DNA from: Umbelopsis ramanniana AG
Lineage: Eukaryota; Mucoromycota; Umbelopsidomycetes; Umbelopsidales; Umbelopsidaceae
Reading direction: 5' to 3'
DNA length: 64,000 nucleotides
NCBI RefSeq assembly: GCF_025399195.1
Contig: NW_026252092.1
Coordinates: forward strand, 186,001 to 250,000
Part shown: in pieces, positions 1-13,759 of the stretch
How positions within the stretch are numbered: the stretch's first letter is position 1
Layout of the letters: every line of letters begins with the position of its first letter
Position numbers and translations under genes: made by a program
The notes under the pieces: generated by a model
The model's database searches: none
Told to the model about the DNA's origin: nothing
The model's input: only the letters and a program-made list of their open reading frames with translations

Positions 1-1866
<1,866 letters not shown>

Positions 1867-2808
1867 GATTTTTTTTCCTCGAAGAGATTGTTGTCGTCGG
1901 GATGTTTTGCTGTTGAAGTGGCGGTATGACTGCCCGTTCAAAGAAGACAGTTGATTGTTCGAATATTTAAAACGTCACAATTTGGGAGGTAAAAATCAAT
2001 TTTGATCATATAATTGATATTGAGCACTTTGTCCGAGAACGGCTTTGTTTTGTCAGAGATTCGCGTATGTTCATTATGTTACCTAGGCTTTGTACTGAGT
2101 TATCAATACCAACTGTTTTGGGTAGAAGTTATTTTGAGAGCATGGTCCTGAAGGCTTCGTCTCATAGGGGCCGTCGATGGTTGAAATTTGAGGTAAGCAA
2201 AGTAAAAACCTGCAGTCTGAAAGCCACTGAGATGATATTCCATATGGAAATCAGTTATTTTGCAACGCTTGACGTGAAAAATATCGTAAAAGCTTTCGTA
2301 ACTATGCATCAAACAGTTAATTCAATTGGTCGACAGTGTTTTCCTTTGTGCAGTCGTCCGGCAAATTTCCACTAAATAAGCGAGCGTCAACATGGCTTCG
2401 AGCAAACAAATAGAGAATGCAATATTAAGATGTTAACATAAAAGGGCGATGTACAGTTTGACAGCAATCCAGAAATTCCTGTTGAAAGTGAAAGTTAAAT
2501 TAGGCCACCCTCAAAGCTTGGCTTGAACTACCGACTAATAGAATGAGAGTATCTATAGACGATATAGCATAATCCATGATCAGTGAGAGTTGTATTTGCT
2601 CAATGTCTTACTATCATCACAACGTTAATCTAAGTTTCCATGGTGTAGACGTAAAAAGTCTTCCATCATACTCAAAACTTTTTGGTAAATCAAGAGGAAG
2701 AAGCAGTGTCGTTTCTTAGCTTTTATTTCTTGTTTTTCGTTTTCGTTATGAGGTAAAGAACAAAAAAAAGTATGTACATATGTATATTATGACCAATAAT
2801 AATCGCTA
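1867..2808. other. Intergenic, promoter side of DED1
   Basis: About 940 bases between the DED1 start and the 3' end of the kinase gene. It should hold the DED1 promoter and leader and the kinase 3' UTR. A 102-codon plus-strand open frame (2067-2375) has no recognisable domain and no support from splice signals or neighbours. Nothing else stood out. Confidence 0.5.
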
Positions 2809-4406
2809 TCATTTCGCATTGGGGGTTCTATACCTTGAGCGCTTAAAACTTAGCTTGATGTGATCTTCAAACGAGGGAAGTTTGCTCAGAACATAGAGAC
2901 CAGTGACAGGTCGTATTTTAGCGCCTGATTTCTGATATAGATTAGCCTCATGCTTTTGACAGGCCAGACGACGTTCGGCGACATAATTTGTCATTTTCCT
3001 TTCGTCAGTTTCTTCGTCCACCGAGATTTTGCTGTAGTGAGTAAGTGTGGCTAAAATCTCGGTGGCGTTGGGTCGATGTTGAGGGGTTGGCTCTAAACAC
3101 GCTGTGTATAAGGCCTATGAAACAAAAAACTGGGTTAATCTTTCTTTCCTGCGCTTATTCGTTGTCGAACCATGGAAGGGGCTCACCTCAAACCATTTTG
3201 GTACTCCAGGCACAGGTTCAATTCGATAAATATGTGGATCTTCCAAAAGAGCATCTGAGGCAGGGAATAACACCTTGGAGACCAGCTGCCAAAGCACAAT
3301 TCCCATGGAATAGACATCCGAGCGAGTAGTATATAGTCCTCTTCGAACCTCAGGAGCAATATAGGGTACTCTGCCATAGTGAGCCTTGCTTGCTCGGGTG
3401 ATGGCCGTGGCCTCTTCACATGGGGTGGAATAACGGTAGTCCACCAAAAAGTACTCTGAATCGGCGTGAATGATATTTCGAGGATGAATGTTTCTGTGAC
3501 AGAAACCAATGTCGTCGTGAAGACTGGATAAGCTTATTGCCAGCCGTAAAGCAATATTGACGATAGATTCCATTTCTGAATCAGCCAGTGGGTCTCGTTT
3601 GATATGATCCTCCAGATTACCTCCCTCTGCCAAATTCATGATCATCATCATGTCGCCGGTAGATTCACATACGGTTATCCCTTGGAAGAGTACGGGGTTG
3701 AAAGCCTTTGACTGGACGGCGATCTATACTGTTTATTAGCAAGGATACCGCCTAGGGTGAAAGTCAAAAGCCTGACAGTGGTTGAAATCCATTACCTCGT
3801 TTAAAATTTTGTCGTCCACCACCTTGAGGGCTACGATGCGGTCCTCAACGCTGTCATGAACTTCATAGGGTGGTTTGAGAACAGCGAAGTAGACAGCAGA
3901 GAAACCTCCAGCGCCAATCAGTGTAATGTCCGAGAACCATCGCCATGGGAACCACCGCATGTATTGATCCAGGCCATCCTCATATATTTGAGAAATGGCT
4001 TTGCGAGAGCGTGGAATGGCGGCAGTAATGACGGTTTCTTGGCCGTAACTCTCTGCTAGAATCTTATATGACGTGTTCTGACGCCAAGGTAACGTCCAGT
4101 GCTATAGAGTACAGCTTTGTTAGCTGGAGCTATGGGGGGGAATATGACAGTCAGGACAACCTTATTTACCCAATGTATATCAAAATCGACATCGTTATCT
4201 CTGTATTCCTCGAGGGTATTCTGGTATAACTCGAGAAAGCTCTTGTTTTTATCATTATCTGATGAATTTTCAGGAAGCGGGATGAGGGCTTGCAAGTCAA
4301 ATTCATCAGGGTATCGAGCAATCAAGCTTTGTATTGCTTCATGGGTGTTCTCTAACAGTTGAGCTTTGAGCTGCTTGACATATAACTGCTGTATATCATC
4401 CTCCAT
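2809..4406 (-). CDS. Protein kinase-like protein, probable pseudokinase
   Basis: Proposed exons are 4170-4406, 3796-4101, 3187-3723 and 2809-3114, giving 461 residues in phase. A helical N-terminal segment (about 100 residues) precedes a kinase fold. The Gly-rich loop is intact (IGAGGFSAVY), the VAIK-type lysine is present (VALKVV), and IAPEV and SDVYSMGIVLW are conserved. The catalytic loop reads HRNIHPRN, so the catalytic Asp of HRD is Asn, and the DFG site reads DYR. The phrasing resembles the large kinase families of Glomeromycotina and Mucoromycota. Loss of the HRD Asp predicts little or no phosphotransfer, so a scaffold or pseudokinase role is inferred. A possible non-coding upstream exon exists, because an acceptor (CAG) lies just before the ATG. 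Substrate and pathway are unknown. Confidence 0.78.
3018..3065. repeat. Perfect 13-bp inverted repeat inside the kinase coding sequence
   Basis: CCACCGAGATTTT at 3018-3030 is the exact reverse complement of AAAATCTCGGTGG at 3053-3065, with a 22-base loop. It lies in the last kinase exon and codes for ordinary residues on both arms, so it may be chance. A stem-loop in the mRNA would be stable. Confidence 0.8.
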
Positions 4407-4844
4407 ATGCTGTAAGCGATAAGCACAGTTAAGCAATGTGAGAAACGAGAACAAAGGTCGCACATGTAAATGCCACCAATATTCTGTTTTTGTAGCTAGC
4501 GGAGTTGAGCGATGAACGATGTTTTTTTTTTCCCTTGATGCTCAGGCCAATGGTGGCAATAGCTTCACAACATATGACCAGCTTACTTTTCAAACAAGAA
4601 TAAAAGGACAACTTGATATGAATATCGTGAAAAAAGGCTCAGCTCAGTTCGACGTTATAGCCGCTATGGCTGGACATTTTCCCGGTATTTTGGGTGCCAC
4701 TGACATCCATTGCTACTTAGCCTCACTACGATATTGTAAGCAACCCAAGCTACTCGTATGGCGTACGGAATAAATGAGATGAAAAAAAGATGAATCGCAT
4801 GCAACTTACCTAGGTCTTGCAAAAACATTTTCAAGTCTACTGTT

Positions 4845-5102
4845 CGGTGGGAGGGACAGCGTAGCCGCTTTCAGTGAGAGTTTGGGAGATCGGTTGAATT
4901 GTTACCGCAACCAAGTCTGACTAAGGTATAGGATTTTTTCTCTCCACACATTTTCGATATTGATAAGCTGAATCAACCTAAAGGTTGTATCGCCTTGAGA
5001 TAAGCAGATTGGAGCAGATTTGATTACCTTGTTTGGGGGGTCATAGTCACTTGGGCAGAACGCGCTCCCCACCGTGGCCATAAAAAGCGGACACCGAAAC
5101 AC
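4845..5102 (-). CDS. Possible small two-exon gene (weak)
   Basis: On the minus strand an ATG near 5102, or an internal one near 5081, opens a frame that runs into a donor-like gtaatc at about 5028. A further open stretch after an acceptor near 4924 reads AVTIQPISQTLTESGY and ends in a stop at about 4845. The phases of the obvious donor and acceptor do not agree unless a weaker donor is used, so the structure is unproven. Just downstream an ATG followed by a strong gtaagt donor (near 4834-4815) could be a 5' leader exon of the kinase. I recognise no family. Confidence 0.2.
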
Positions 5103-5661
5103 TGGGTGAACGCGTCTTTCACTTTAACGAAGGGGTTAAGATTGATAAACCAGATTTTCATTCTTTTTATTTGATTTAGTAACGTTTTATCCTTTTTTTG
5201 TGGGGGGGGGGTTTTTGTTACAGATGTTTTGTCTGGTGGCCATAAGGTTTTCATAAGAGGATACAGTAATCCAGTGAAGGACTCCATTAAAATGTGAAGG
5301 CAAAGTAAACTTGGCCTAAATGATGAAAATGATGAGGTTGTGATATGTGAAAGAGAGTATAAGATCGCGTTCACCAGAAGCAATCCTTGTAGTACTAGTG
5401 GGGGGGGATGTTGATAAAAACGGGAAAAGGAAAAGAAAAAGAAGTAGTACGACCAAACCAGTAAGAAAACAATAGAATTTGAAAGGCAGAAAGAAGTGTG
5501 ACTTCAAAAGGGAATGAATGAAAAGGGGAATGGGAGCGATGTCTCACAAGCCCTACATCATTTAGCCTTGAAGTAGAAACGAACAAGAAGTCAAATGGTC
5601 TATAAGTGGGAAGCCCCAAAAAATAAATTTCGAAAGCAGTTGTACCACCATGGCATGAGCT
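5103..5661. other. Intergenic, low-complexity
   Basis: A stretch of about 560 bases with runs of T, G and C (for example near 5197-5220 and 5400-5408). It is probably 3' UTR of the orphan gene at 5662-6075. No gene was recognised. Confidence 0.5.
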
Positions 5662-6075
5662 TTACATGGCTTGCTCCAGAGCTTCATCAAGGTCCATACC
5701 CATTTCACAAGCACGTTGCTTGAGATAGGTATACATCTTGTACTGGAGCTCCAAAAGGGGAGAATCTTGATGGTTGTTAGCACCAGCGTTCTGTAGGTCA
5801 GAGAGGTACTGTTGGACACCAACGATCAACTTGAGCAGAGCATCCTGGTCTTCTTGCTGTGAGTCACCACTAGCTTCAGGTTGAGGCTCTTCTTCGTAGT
5901 ACATGTCATCTTCATAATACAACATGTCATTCTCCTGCTCGTACATGGCTTCATTGTATTCGTAGCAGTTGCTTTCGTCATCGAAATAGATCATTTCTTG
6001 GTCTTGAGAGTTCAAGGCATTATCGTTAAATGTAAGGCGGGGGCCTTGGTAGTACTGTTCTTGGTAGTTGGACAT
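5662..6075 (-). CDS. Small acidic orphan protein
   Basis: A single-exon frame of 137 residues starting ATG-TCC-AAC. The first half is very rich in Glu, Asp, Tyr, Gln and Asn, with repeated acidic-Tyr patches (YYEDDMYYEE). The C-terminal half is predicted helical and amphipathic (LLKLIVGVQQYL, ELQYKMYTYLKQRA). There is no signal peptide or membrane segment. I do not recognise the family. Strong composition bias, a good ATG context (GCAAATG) and a full-length open frame make it more likely real than chance. Acidic, disordered proteins of this size are often chaperones or nuclear cofactors, but nothing here shows that. Confidence 0.55.
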   Translation of the reverse strand: MSNYQEQYYQGPRLTFNDNALNSQDQEMIYFDDESNCYEYNEAMYEQENDMLYYEDDMYYEEEPQPEASGDSQQEDQDALLKLIVGVQQYLSDLQNAGANNHQDSPLLELQYKMYTYLKQRACEMGMDLDEALEQAM

Positions 6076-7466
6076 TTGCGTTCGCTAACAAAACAGAATG
6101 AAAGGTTGGAGGAGGATGGAGTATGTCTCGGGTTCGTAAACGAATGTGGGTTTGCAGGACTAGGCAAGACAAGACAGACAGGTTTTTCAAAAGGGACAAG
6201 GGGAAAACTGTTGAGGGAGGCAAGCAAGCAAGCGTCTAAACGTCAACCGAGGGGGTCTTCTTCCTTTTCGTAAAGTTTTGTTAAGTGAACGGAACTCAAA
6301 GCGACAAGAGACTTTTCAGTGAAGAAAACCTCTTGCGGCAAATGAAAGATTTGGTGGAATGGCTCAAAGAGAAAGAAAAAGAAAATGCGTTGCGACAGGA
6401 GACATTTATTTTGCTTTTGCGGCACTTGGTTTTCTTTTTTTTTGTACTACTTTGCTCAACCTATCCTCCCCCCCCTCTCCTTTCCGTACAAGGAAGTGCT
6501 TCACCTTGCTCGTCTGTTCATTTGAGACTTTTCATGTCCCGATAGCGAGCAAAGGATCCTCTTAGAAGCACAAATGAGTTCATCATCCATGTACAGGACT
6601 CACTTCATGGAGATATTGGAAAGAACGAGAAATACGGATAGCTCACACGGAATCGTGCACCGAGGTAGTGCGAAAACAATCCTTTTCAAGTAGTTCAGTT
6701 ACCTATTGGTGCTCATGACGCCAACTGACCCCCGGTCTGGTTGCCAGGTTGAGATATCACATTCCGACATGGCCTTCGATTGGGCGCTTGTGTGACATTT
6801 GGTACACCAGTGGCACCAAACAAAACCACGCTATAACATCAGTGACGGAAGCACCGTCCGGGCTTTTGCACTGAAGCAATCAGAAGGAAAAGGATCAACT
6901 ATCAAGTATTCGTCATAACAGTATTTCAACATGGCCATGGAAAAATAGAGAGATCCCCCCCCAGTTGAAACGGCAATGGGTGGCATTTAGACACAACATT
7001 AAAGTCACAGCAGACCAAGATTGGAAAGTAGCGGGATGGTGGTTCCGTCATGCAACGATGGGGGGAAGCTGCTCAAGCACAATGAAGCAGCACTTTCATT
7101 TCACTTTGAATGCTTGCGTTCTCCCGCCATAAATCAGATGCCGATCATTACCTTCTTCCCAACTTTGTGAAAGTGTGCGGCTATAACTCCCCACTCAATC
7201 CCTTAAGTATAAACAAAGGGTGAGTGAACTTATCAAGGACTAAACGTGAAAAGCTTGGTTATAAGGAGGACAAGAAGGTGTGTGTATGTACTACCTATCC
7301 CCTTAGCAGTAGGAAGCTTATACAGATTTATGCGTTTATTATATTACAAGAGGGTGGTCCATAATTTAAGTTCTACAATGGACGAGCATGCCTTGTCATC
7401 ATGTTTGTTCGTACTGGTTACTGTATTGACAAACTGTGACCCATTGTGTACACACCATCCCATTGA
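6076..7466. other. Long intergenic region
   Basis: Nearly 1.4 kb between the orphan start and the MED6 stop. It has purine-rich stretches near 6180-6400 and several short overlapping frames in conflicting phases, none with a recognisable product. It probably holds the orphan's promoter, possibly with a long leader, and the MED6 3' UTR. Confidence 0.5.
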
Positions 7467-8545
7467 TCATTTGGCAGCCTTTTTCTTCTTTTTGGCATGA
7501 GCAGCAACATCCTCTTGTTTGCGCCGTTGTCGTTTAGTTTTGGATAGATCTATACAAAAGACCAAAAATACATCAAAGGTTAATGCAGTCCCAAATGCAC
7601 TAGCGTTGTAAAATACCATTATCTACCTTGCTGTGATGATTGTGAGCTCATTTGCGACCCTTGCTTGTCCAGACCTTTCCCACCCGCTGTAACGCCACCT
7701 TCAGCTGTCTGCGATGTAGCCTCCTTCTGTAAAACTCTCATCGCACTGGTATCAATCGCCTTTTCCATCCAACCTCGAAACTCTTGAGTTTCTTGCGCCT
7801 TAAGATAGCCTTGCGAAGAAGCAGCTTTACCACCTTTTCCTTGCTTCTGTGCGTTGCTCAATGCACCTGCCGTTTTCCATCCATATCCCTTTGCAGGGAA
7901 GTATTCCATCATACTCTGTGCATCTTGAAACGCGCTATTTACATGGAATAGACTGGTCAACAGCCTATTTGCAATCACTGAATACACTGTTGGCGATTGA
8001 TACACATTTGCACCAGTTATATAATATGTTGCGATTGGTGTGACTATATAAACGTATTGTCCAAGCTTGAGTAATACGTTTTCCGGTCATCCTTTGATAT
8101 AGAGCCACTTACCATCATTTGGCGATGGACCTCTTCGATATTGTTTTTGTATAACATAGACGGGAGGCTGCTCATGAACAACTGCAAACTCAACACCAGT
8201 CATTTTCCTATTAAATGAAAAGCATGAGTTTCCGCTTTGAGTGAAGTCGATAACGTATAACTGTCAACACAGACCGAAGCGCTTCCTCTGTAGAATCGGC
8301 TTGTCTCAAATCGTTGAATTGCGTTTGCATAGAAAGAACTTGATTATTGCTCTGTCTATCCCAGAATGGGGACATGGCAAAGTAATCAAGAACCATTTGT
8401 CGGTTGTGGAATCCACCGAATCTCTGCAACATGGTGTCTGGTTACTTTCAGCTCGCGATGAGTTCACATTCACAAAGATTACATAGCCTACCTCTAGCCA
8501 TCCAGTGTCTCTCCATTCGACAGACGTCAGATCCTCTACTTCCAT
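7467..8545 (-). CDS. MED6: Mediator complex subunit 6
   Basis: Head-module subunit of Mediator, which links activators to RNA polymerase II in the nucleus. Exons 8492-8545, 8275-8423, 8113-8207, 7627-8043 and 7467-7549 give 265 residues in phase. Conserved MED6 features appear in order: the N-terminal DLTSVEWRDTGWL, the block VLDYFAMSPFWDRQSNN, MTGVEFAVVHEQPPVYVI, then TPIATYYITGANVYQSP and SVIANRLLTSL. The C-terminus is low-complexity and ends in a basic tail of Lys/Ala. Length is normal for fungal MED6. It is divergent from RPN11, with about 616 bp between the two starts. Identification is firm. Confidence 0.93.
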
Positions 8546-9161
8546 GATAAATGACAGGTGAACAACAAGGAATAATAGACCAAGTCTTGATAACCTTGTT
8601 TTAACGTGCAACGAAAGACAATGCACTCAAAAATCCAGTCGGTCGGACTCTGTTGCGTTTTTTTGTTCGGGTTGGCTGTCAGGTAGGTTGATCCTACTTT
8701 ATTAAAGTAGAAGAAGCATACTATATGGCCTTGATACTGATTCAAAAGGGCTTGAGATGATATAATGTGTCCATTCACCTTTAATTGATGTGATAGGCAA
8801 TTTGAAACCAATAGATGATACATTATTTAGTAATCTAATAGCTGGCGTTGTTCGATACTAAGGGCACCCGAGTGTATGTCACGGCATTACTGCCAGCAAT
8901 TAAATCCATCATCGACTAGTAAAAACGTACTCATTGCGATGGTGCTCTCGCGTTTTCAGTGCCTGGCGCATCAACGGCTTTCCTACACGGTAAAGAGATT
9001 GCCACAAATTTTTAAAATGTTGAATTTCATCATGTAAATGAGCGTGACGTTTCGTACTCGCTCAGACGCGTCCGCCACACGTCATCAGCTTTAACCTTCA
9101 GGTCCAACGGAGCGAACGTCTTTCGATACCTCAACCCACATATATCTGCAAATAGTACATA
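8546..9161. promoter_or_regulatory. Divergent MED6/RPN11 promoter region
   Basis: A 616-bp shared upstream region between MED6 (minus) and RPN11 (plus). It contains open but unrecognised minus-strand frames. No classical TATA box stands out near either start. Its role as a bidirectional promoter is inferred from gene orientation only. Confidence 0.45.
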
Positions 9162-10399
<1,238 letters not shown>

Positions 10400-10411
10400 A
10401 CTGTGTGCATA

Positions 10412-10417
10412 AATAAA
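10412..10417 (+). terminator. Polyadenylation signal AATAAA of RPN11
   Basis: AATAAA lies 13 bases past the RPN11 stop, in the short gap before the convergent gene's stop at 10488-10490. Given the spacing, the two transcripts probably overlap at their 3' ends. Confidence 0.5.
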
Positions 10418-10487
10418 AGTTTGAAAAGGTTCAAATACGGTTGTGAACTGTTTGGTTTTATTCCTGTTACTACATTACAAGGTTCAA

Positions 10488-13392
10488 TCAATCAGCAGAG
10501 TGGACAGGGCATCCTTTCCCTCTTCGAAACCAATCGTGTATACAATGGCGATGATATGAGCAAAGACAATTAAGTCTTGCAACCGTATCGCCTATGAATG
10601 TATTTTTAGACAGAGGGCAAAAATAAGTGCAATACTAAAGAGCTGCTCCTTACCTTCAGTAAAGTCTTCAAAGCAAATCGTACATTCTTGTCCAATCAAT
10701 GCTGAATCATCTTTCAAACGATACACTAGGAATAAATCGGTACCACATTATGAGCATGAAATAGATCAACGGACATAGGCTTCATAACAGGTCTCCCTAC
10801 TTACAAACATATTTGACTCTTTGCACTACTGGGTTTTCCGCGTTCAAACAATCTTGTACATGACGCTCTTGGTCGCCTTTGGAGCTCCCGACAGAGGACA
10901 GCCTTCTTCCGCATACAGGACATTCGTTCATAACGCTTTGAGCGCTCATCGACCTCCGCAAGCTAGGTGGTAGACTGACACTACTAATGGAAGGCCGGTT
11001 GCGAGGGGTGTGCAGCTCGACGCTACAACTGTCACATAGCCTCTGGGGCATCGAAGCTACCACTCCCCTTTGTTCCGAAGAAATGCTCGGGTCATGAACA
11101 ATTTGATCTGCAGTGAGCAGTGCACGATTCATGGAACACCGATCACAAACTACCAAACCGCACATTCTGAAACCATGTAAAGATCAGTACACTAATAGCA
11201 TGCAATGATTCAGAATCCACCAAGTATTTACCTGCAATGATGTCTCCGTAACAGCAGACTAAAGTATCTACCGCATCGCCTGCAGTCCGTAGCGTTTTCA
11301 TCTTTTTCCCAGGCATTCGTAGGTCGACTCATCGTACTCGATTGTGAGAGGTATGAGCTTGCTCTGCTAAGAGAAGGCGCCCTTTCGGTCAATGTGTTTT
11401 GACTGTTGTGCCTAGACCGGCGATGGGGTCGTCCCTGACTATTATTCGGGGTATATGAGCGTTCCAAATTTTCCAACAAGTTGTATCTTGCTTCTAATTG
11501 GCTTGTTTCGGCAACGGAAGACATTGTTGGCGCTACCAACGGGGTGTGGAATACGGCCGATGTAGTTCTTAATGGCGTAATGGTGGTGGGGGATGGATTA
11601 GAGTGCTGAAAAGGGGATTGGTTCAGCGGGGAGACCGAGGTTGAAGTCTCTTGATTAAACTGCATTTCAGTTACGTCTTCAAATGCATATCCTAGTAATT
11701 CTGCGTTTTGAATGTATGTTTGCATCAGCTGTAGCGCTTTAATCCGCCTTTCCGTATCCTGGTCATCTAATGGAGAGGCATTAGACATCAGCTGGATGGA
11801 AAATAGGGTTCACCGCTCTAGTGGTTCGCTCATTTTACCTTTGACACCATCGATCAGTGTTCTTATCGCCTGATTATAAATGTGTATCCTCCATTCTCTA
11901 CTAAAGTCCTCTGTGTCATTTTCGTTATTGGTGGTTCCAAATATTGATTCTGCGGTCATTAGGTAATCGTTCTCTACAGTCTCCGGTTGCATAGCGCCTT
12001 CCACATCAACTCTTTTCTTCATCACTCGAAACCAACGTCTTCTTCGGACCCAATTTGTTCCTGAAGCAGGTTGGTGTCGTAGCCACTGTTCATCCGGGGT
12101 ATCAAAGGACTTGCTGTATTGCCAGCCAGTAATGGCGTCCACCAGAGGGTGCGATTGGTCCACATGCCAGTCGCTCAGCCAAAACCAAGTACTTTGGTTT
12201 AAGCCTCCAGGATTGTATGACAAAGGTGGTAGCTGCACAAACTGTTTATGAGTTGGCTCGTTACCAGGATAGCTGGTCCATGGTGATTCATGCTTTAGCA
12301 ATGCTGAGGCCGAAAAGTCAGGCCTCGTTAGGCCGATGAATGAAGATTGGGCCCTTTGGTTCTCGTAGAGCATGATAGGGATGGTTACATGAAATTTGAG
12401 GGGTTCATACTCAGCGTTTTCAGTAATTTCGCTAACATCAATGATAGCACCATTTGTGCTTCGATGTCTACCAGTCCACCACTCTTTCTCCGCCTCTTCC
12501 AGTAGTTCGCAGACATATGGGTATGCTGAAGCAGCGGCTGCATCATAAGCTGTCTCTCCAAACTTATTCCTCATCAACGGATTAGCATCATTTTCCAGCA
12601 GGAACTTGACCATGTTAATGCTTCCTTTCGCCGCAGCATTGACTGCAATGATATTAGCCCGGTGCTTGCCAATCTTTGATAAAGGAGATATTTAACTTAC
12701 TGAGAGGTGTGTGGCCCATCTTACTGATAATATTGATATCTGCATAATGGTCCAATAGTATTGACGCTATACTTGGCTGGTTGGATGAACATGCATTATG
12801 AAGCGCTGACCAGCCATCCTTGTCTTGATGCGAAACATTAGCATCATGCTTTTCAATAAGCGCCTCAACAATGTCGGTATGTCCATTATATGCAGCTTTC
12901 AACAGTGCTGTCTGAAAAATTAAGCATATTAGAAAGAGTGAATTGAGGAAAAGTAAATTCAATATATTAAACACATGCCTCTCCTTCCCTATCCTCCAGA
13001 TCGACAGTGGCGCCAGCGTCGTCCAGCAAATAATTCACCAACTGAATGTGACCTCTTGAGCTTGCATAATGAAGTGCAGATAAGCCAGTGGACGGTTGTG
13101 TGATATTGGGGTCATGTGTCCTTAATAGTTCTTGTAACACTGCGAGGTTCCCAGTCATGGACGCTGTAAACAGAGTGATGTCTGTTGTTTGGTTGCCAAT
13201 TTCATGATGGTATACGTTAATGTGCTCAGGTTCATTGGTCAAAGTACTACGCAATCCTTGTTGGTGAGCACCACCATACCACAAATGTGAATCGCTCGGA
13301 ACGGGCGGTGTAATGTACTCCGGCGTCTGGTTTGGCGAGGGGGAGGAGGAGGCAGCCGTCGCTTGATGTCCATGAGCTGCGACGGCTGACAT
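10488..13392 (-). CDS. Ankyrin-DysF-FYVE-UBZ4-like-RING protein (probable endosomal E3 ligase)
   Basis: Exons 12979-13392, 12701-12911, 11839-12642, 11232-11766, 10805-11166, 10654-10725 and 10488-10591 sum to 2502 nt (833 residues). Domains in order: ankyrin repeats (about 65-260; LSALHYASSRGH, TALLKAAYNGH, WSALHNACSS, TPLINAAAKG, GETAYDAAA); a DysF-like segment (WFWLSDWHVD, GWQYSKSF, WVRRRRWFR); a Ser/Pro-rich linker; a FYVE finger (WEKD, CRRC, RRHHCRMCG, CDRC, LCDSC); a UBZ4-like finger (CPVC...HVQDC); and a C-terminal RING (CTIC, CLCSYHRHC, last pair CPVH). FYVE fingers bind PI3P, so an endosomal or vacuolar ubiquitin ligase is inferred, comparable in its FYVE+RING pair to yeast Pib1. One intron (12912-12978) appears to use a GC donor. 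I do not know this full domain combination from a named protein. Confidence 0.87.
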
Positions 13393-13759
13393 TGGTTATA
13401 AAAGAGTGCTCAACTAAAAGTGAACAATAATGGTATCGAAATAGGTGTAGTGTGCGTCGACTGCGACCAAGAACAGTCCGCACTTAGTTTAGGTGCGAAG
13501 GTAAGAAAGTTACGGAGAAGTTATAGAAGCTGCCCGACCTCACTTTTATTTTTGCAGTTTCGGTCATTCTTACCACCACTCAGGATACTTCATATAGCAA
13601 CGATTTCAACCCTCAGACAATATCGGGATCTACAACTATAACAGTTCACCACAAGAAATCGTCTGCTCTTGCTGGTTTATAAGTACGCTAAAACGTATCA
13701 GTTCTCCGAAGATACTTCTCCGACGTTTAGATCTTTGAATTTACTTTTTTGTTTCTGCC
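13393..13759. promoter_or_regulatory. Divergent promoter, FYVE/RING gene and GTPase gene
   Basis: A 367-bp region between two divergent starts. It carries no recognised motif or gene. The bidirectional promoter role is inferred from layout. Confidence 0.45.

Noticed and set aside
2067-2375. 102-codon plus-strand frame upstream of DED1
   Set aside because: No domain, no splice context and an AT-rich intergenic setting.
8996-9005. Partial match to the yeast proteasome element (GGTGGCAAA) upstream of RPN11
   Set aside because: Only a partial match, and the Rpn4 system is not established in this phylum.
10425-10445. GGTTCAAAT resembling a tRNA B box
   Set aside because: No matching A box or cloverleaf was seen around it.
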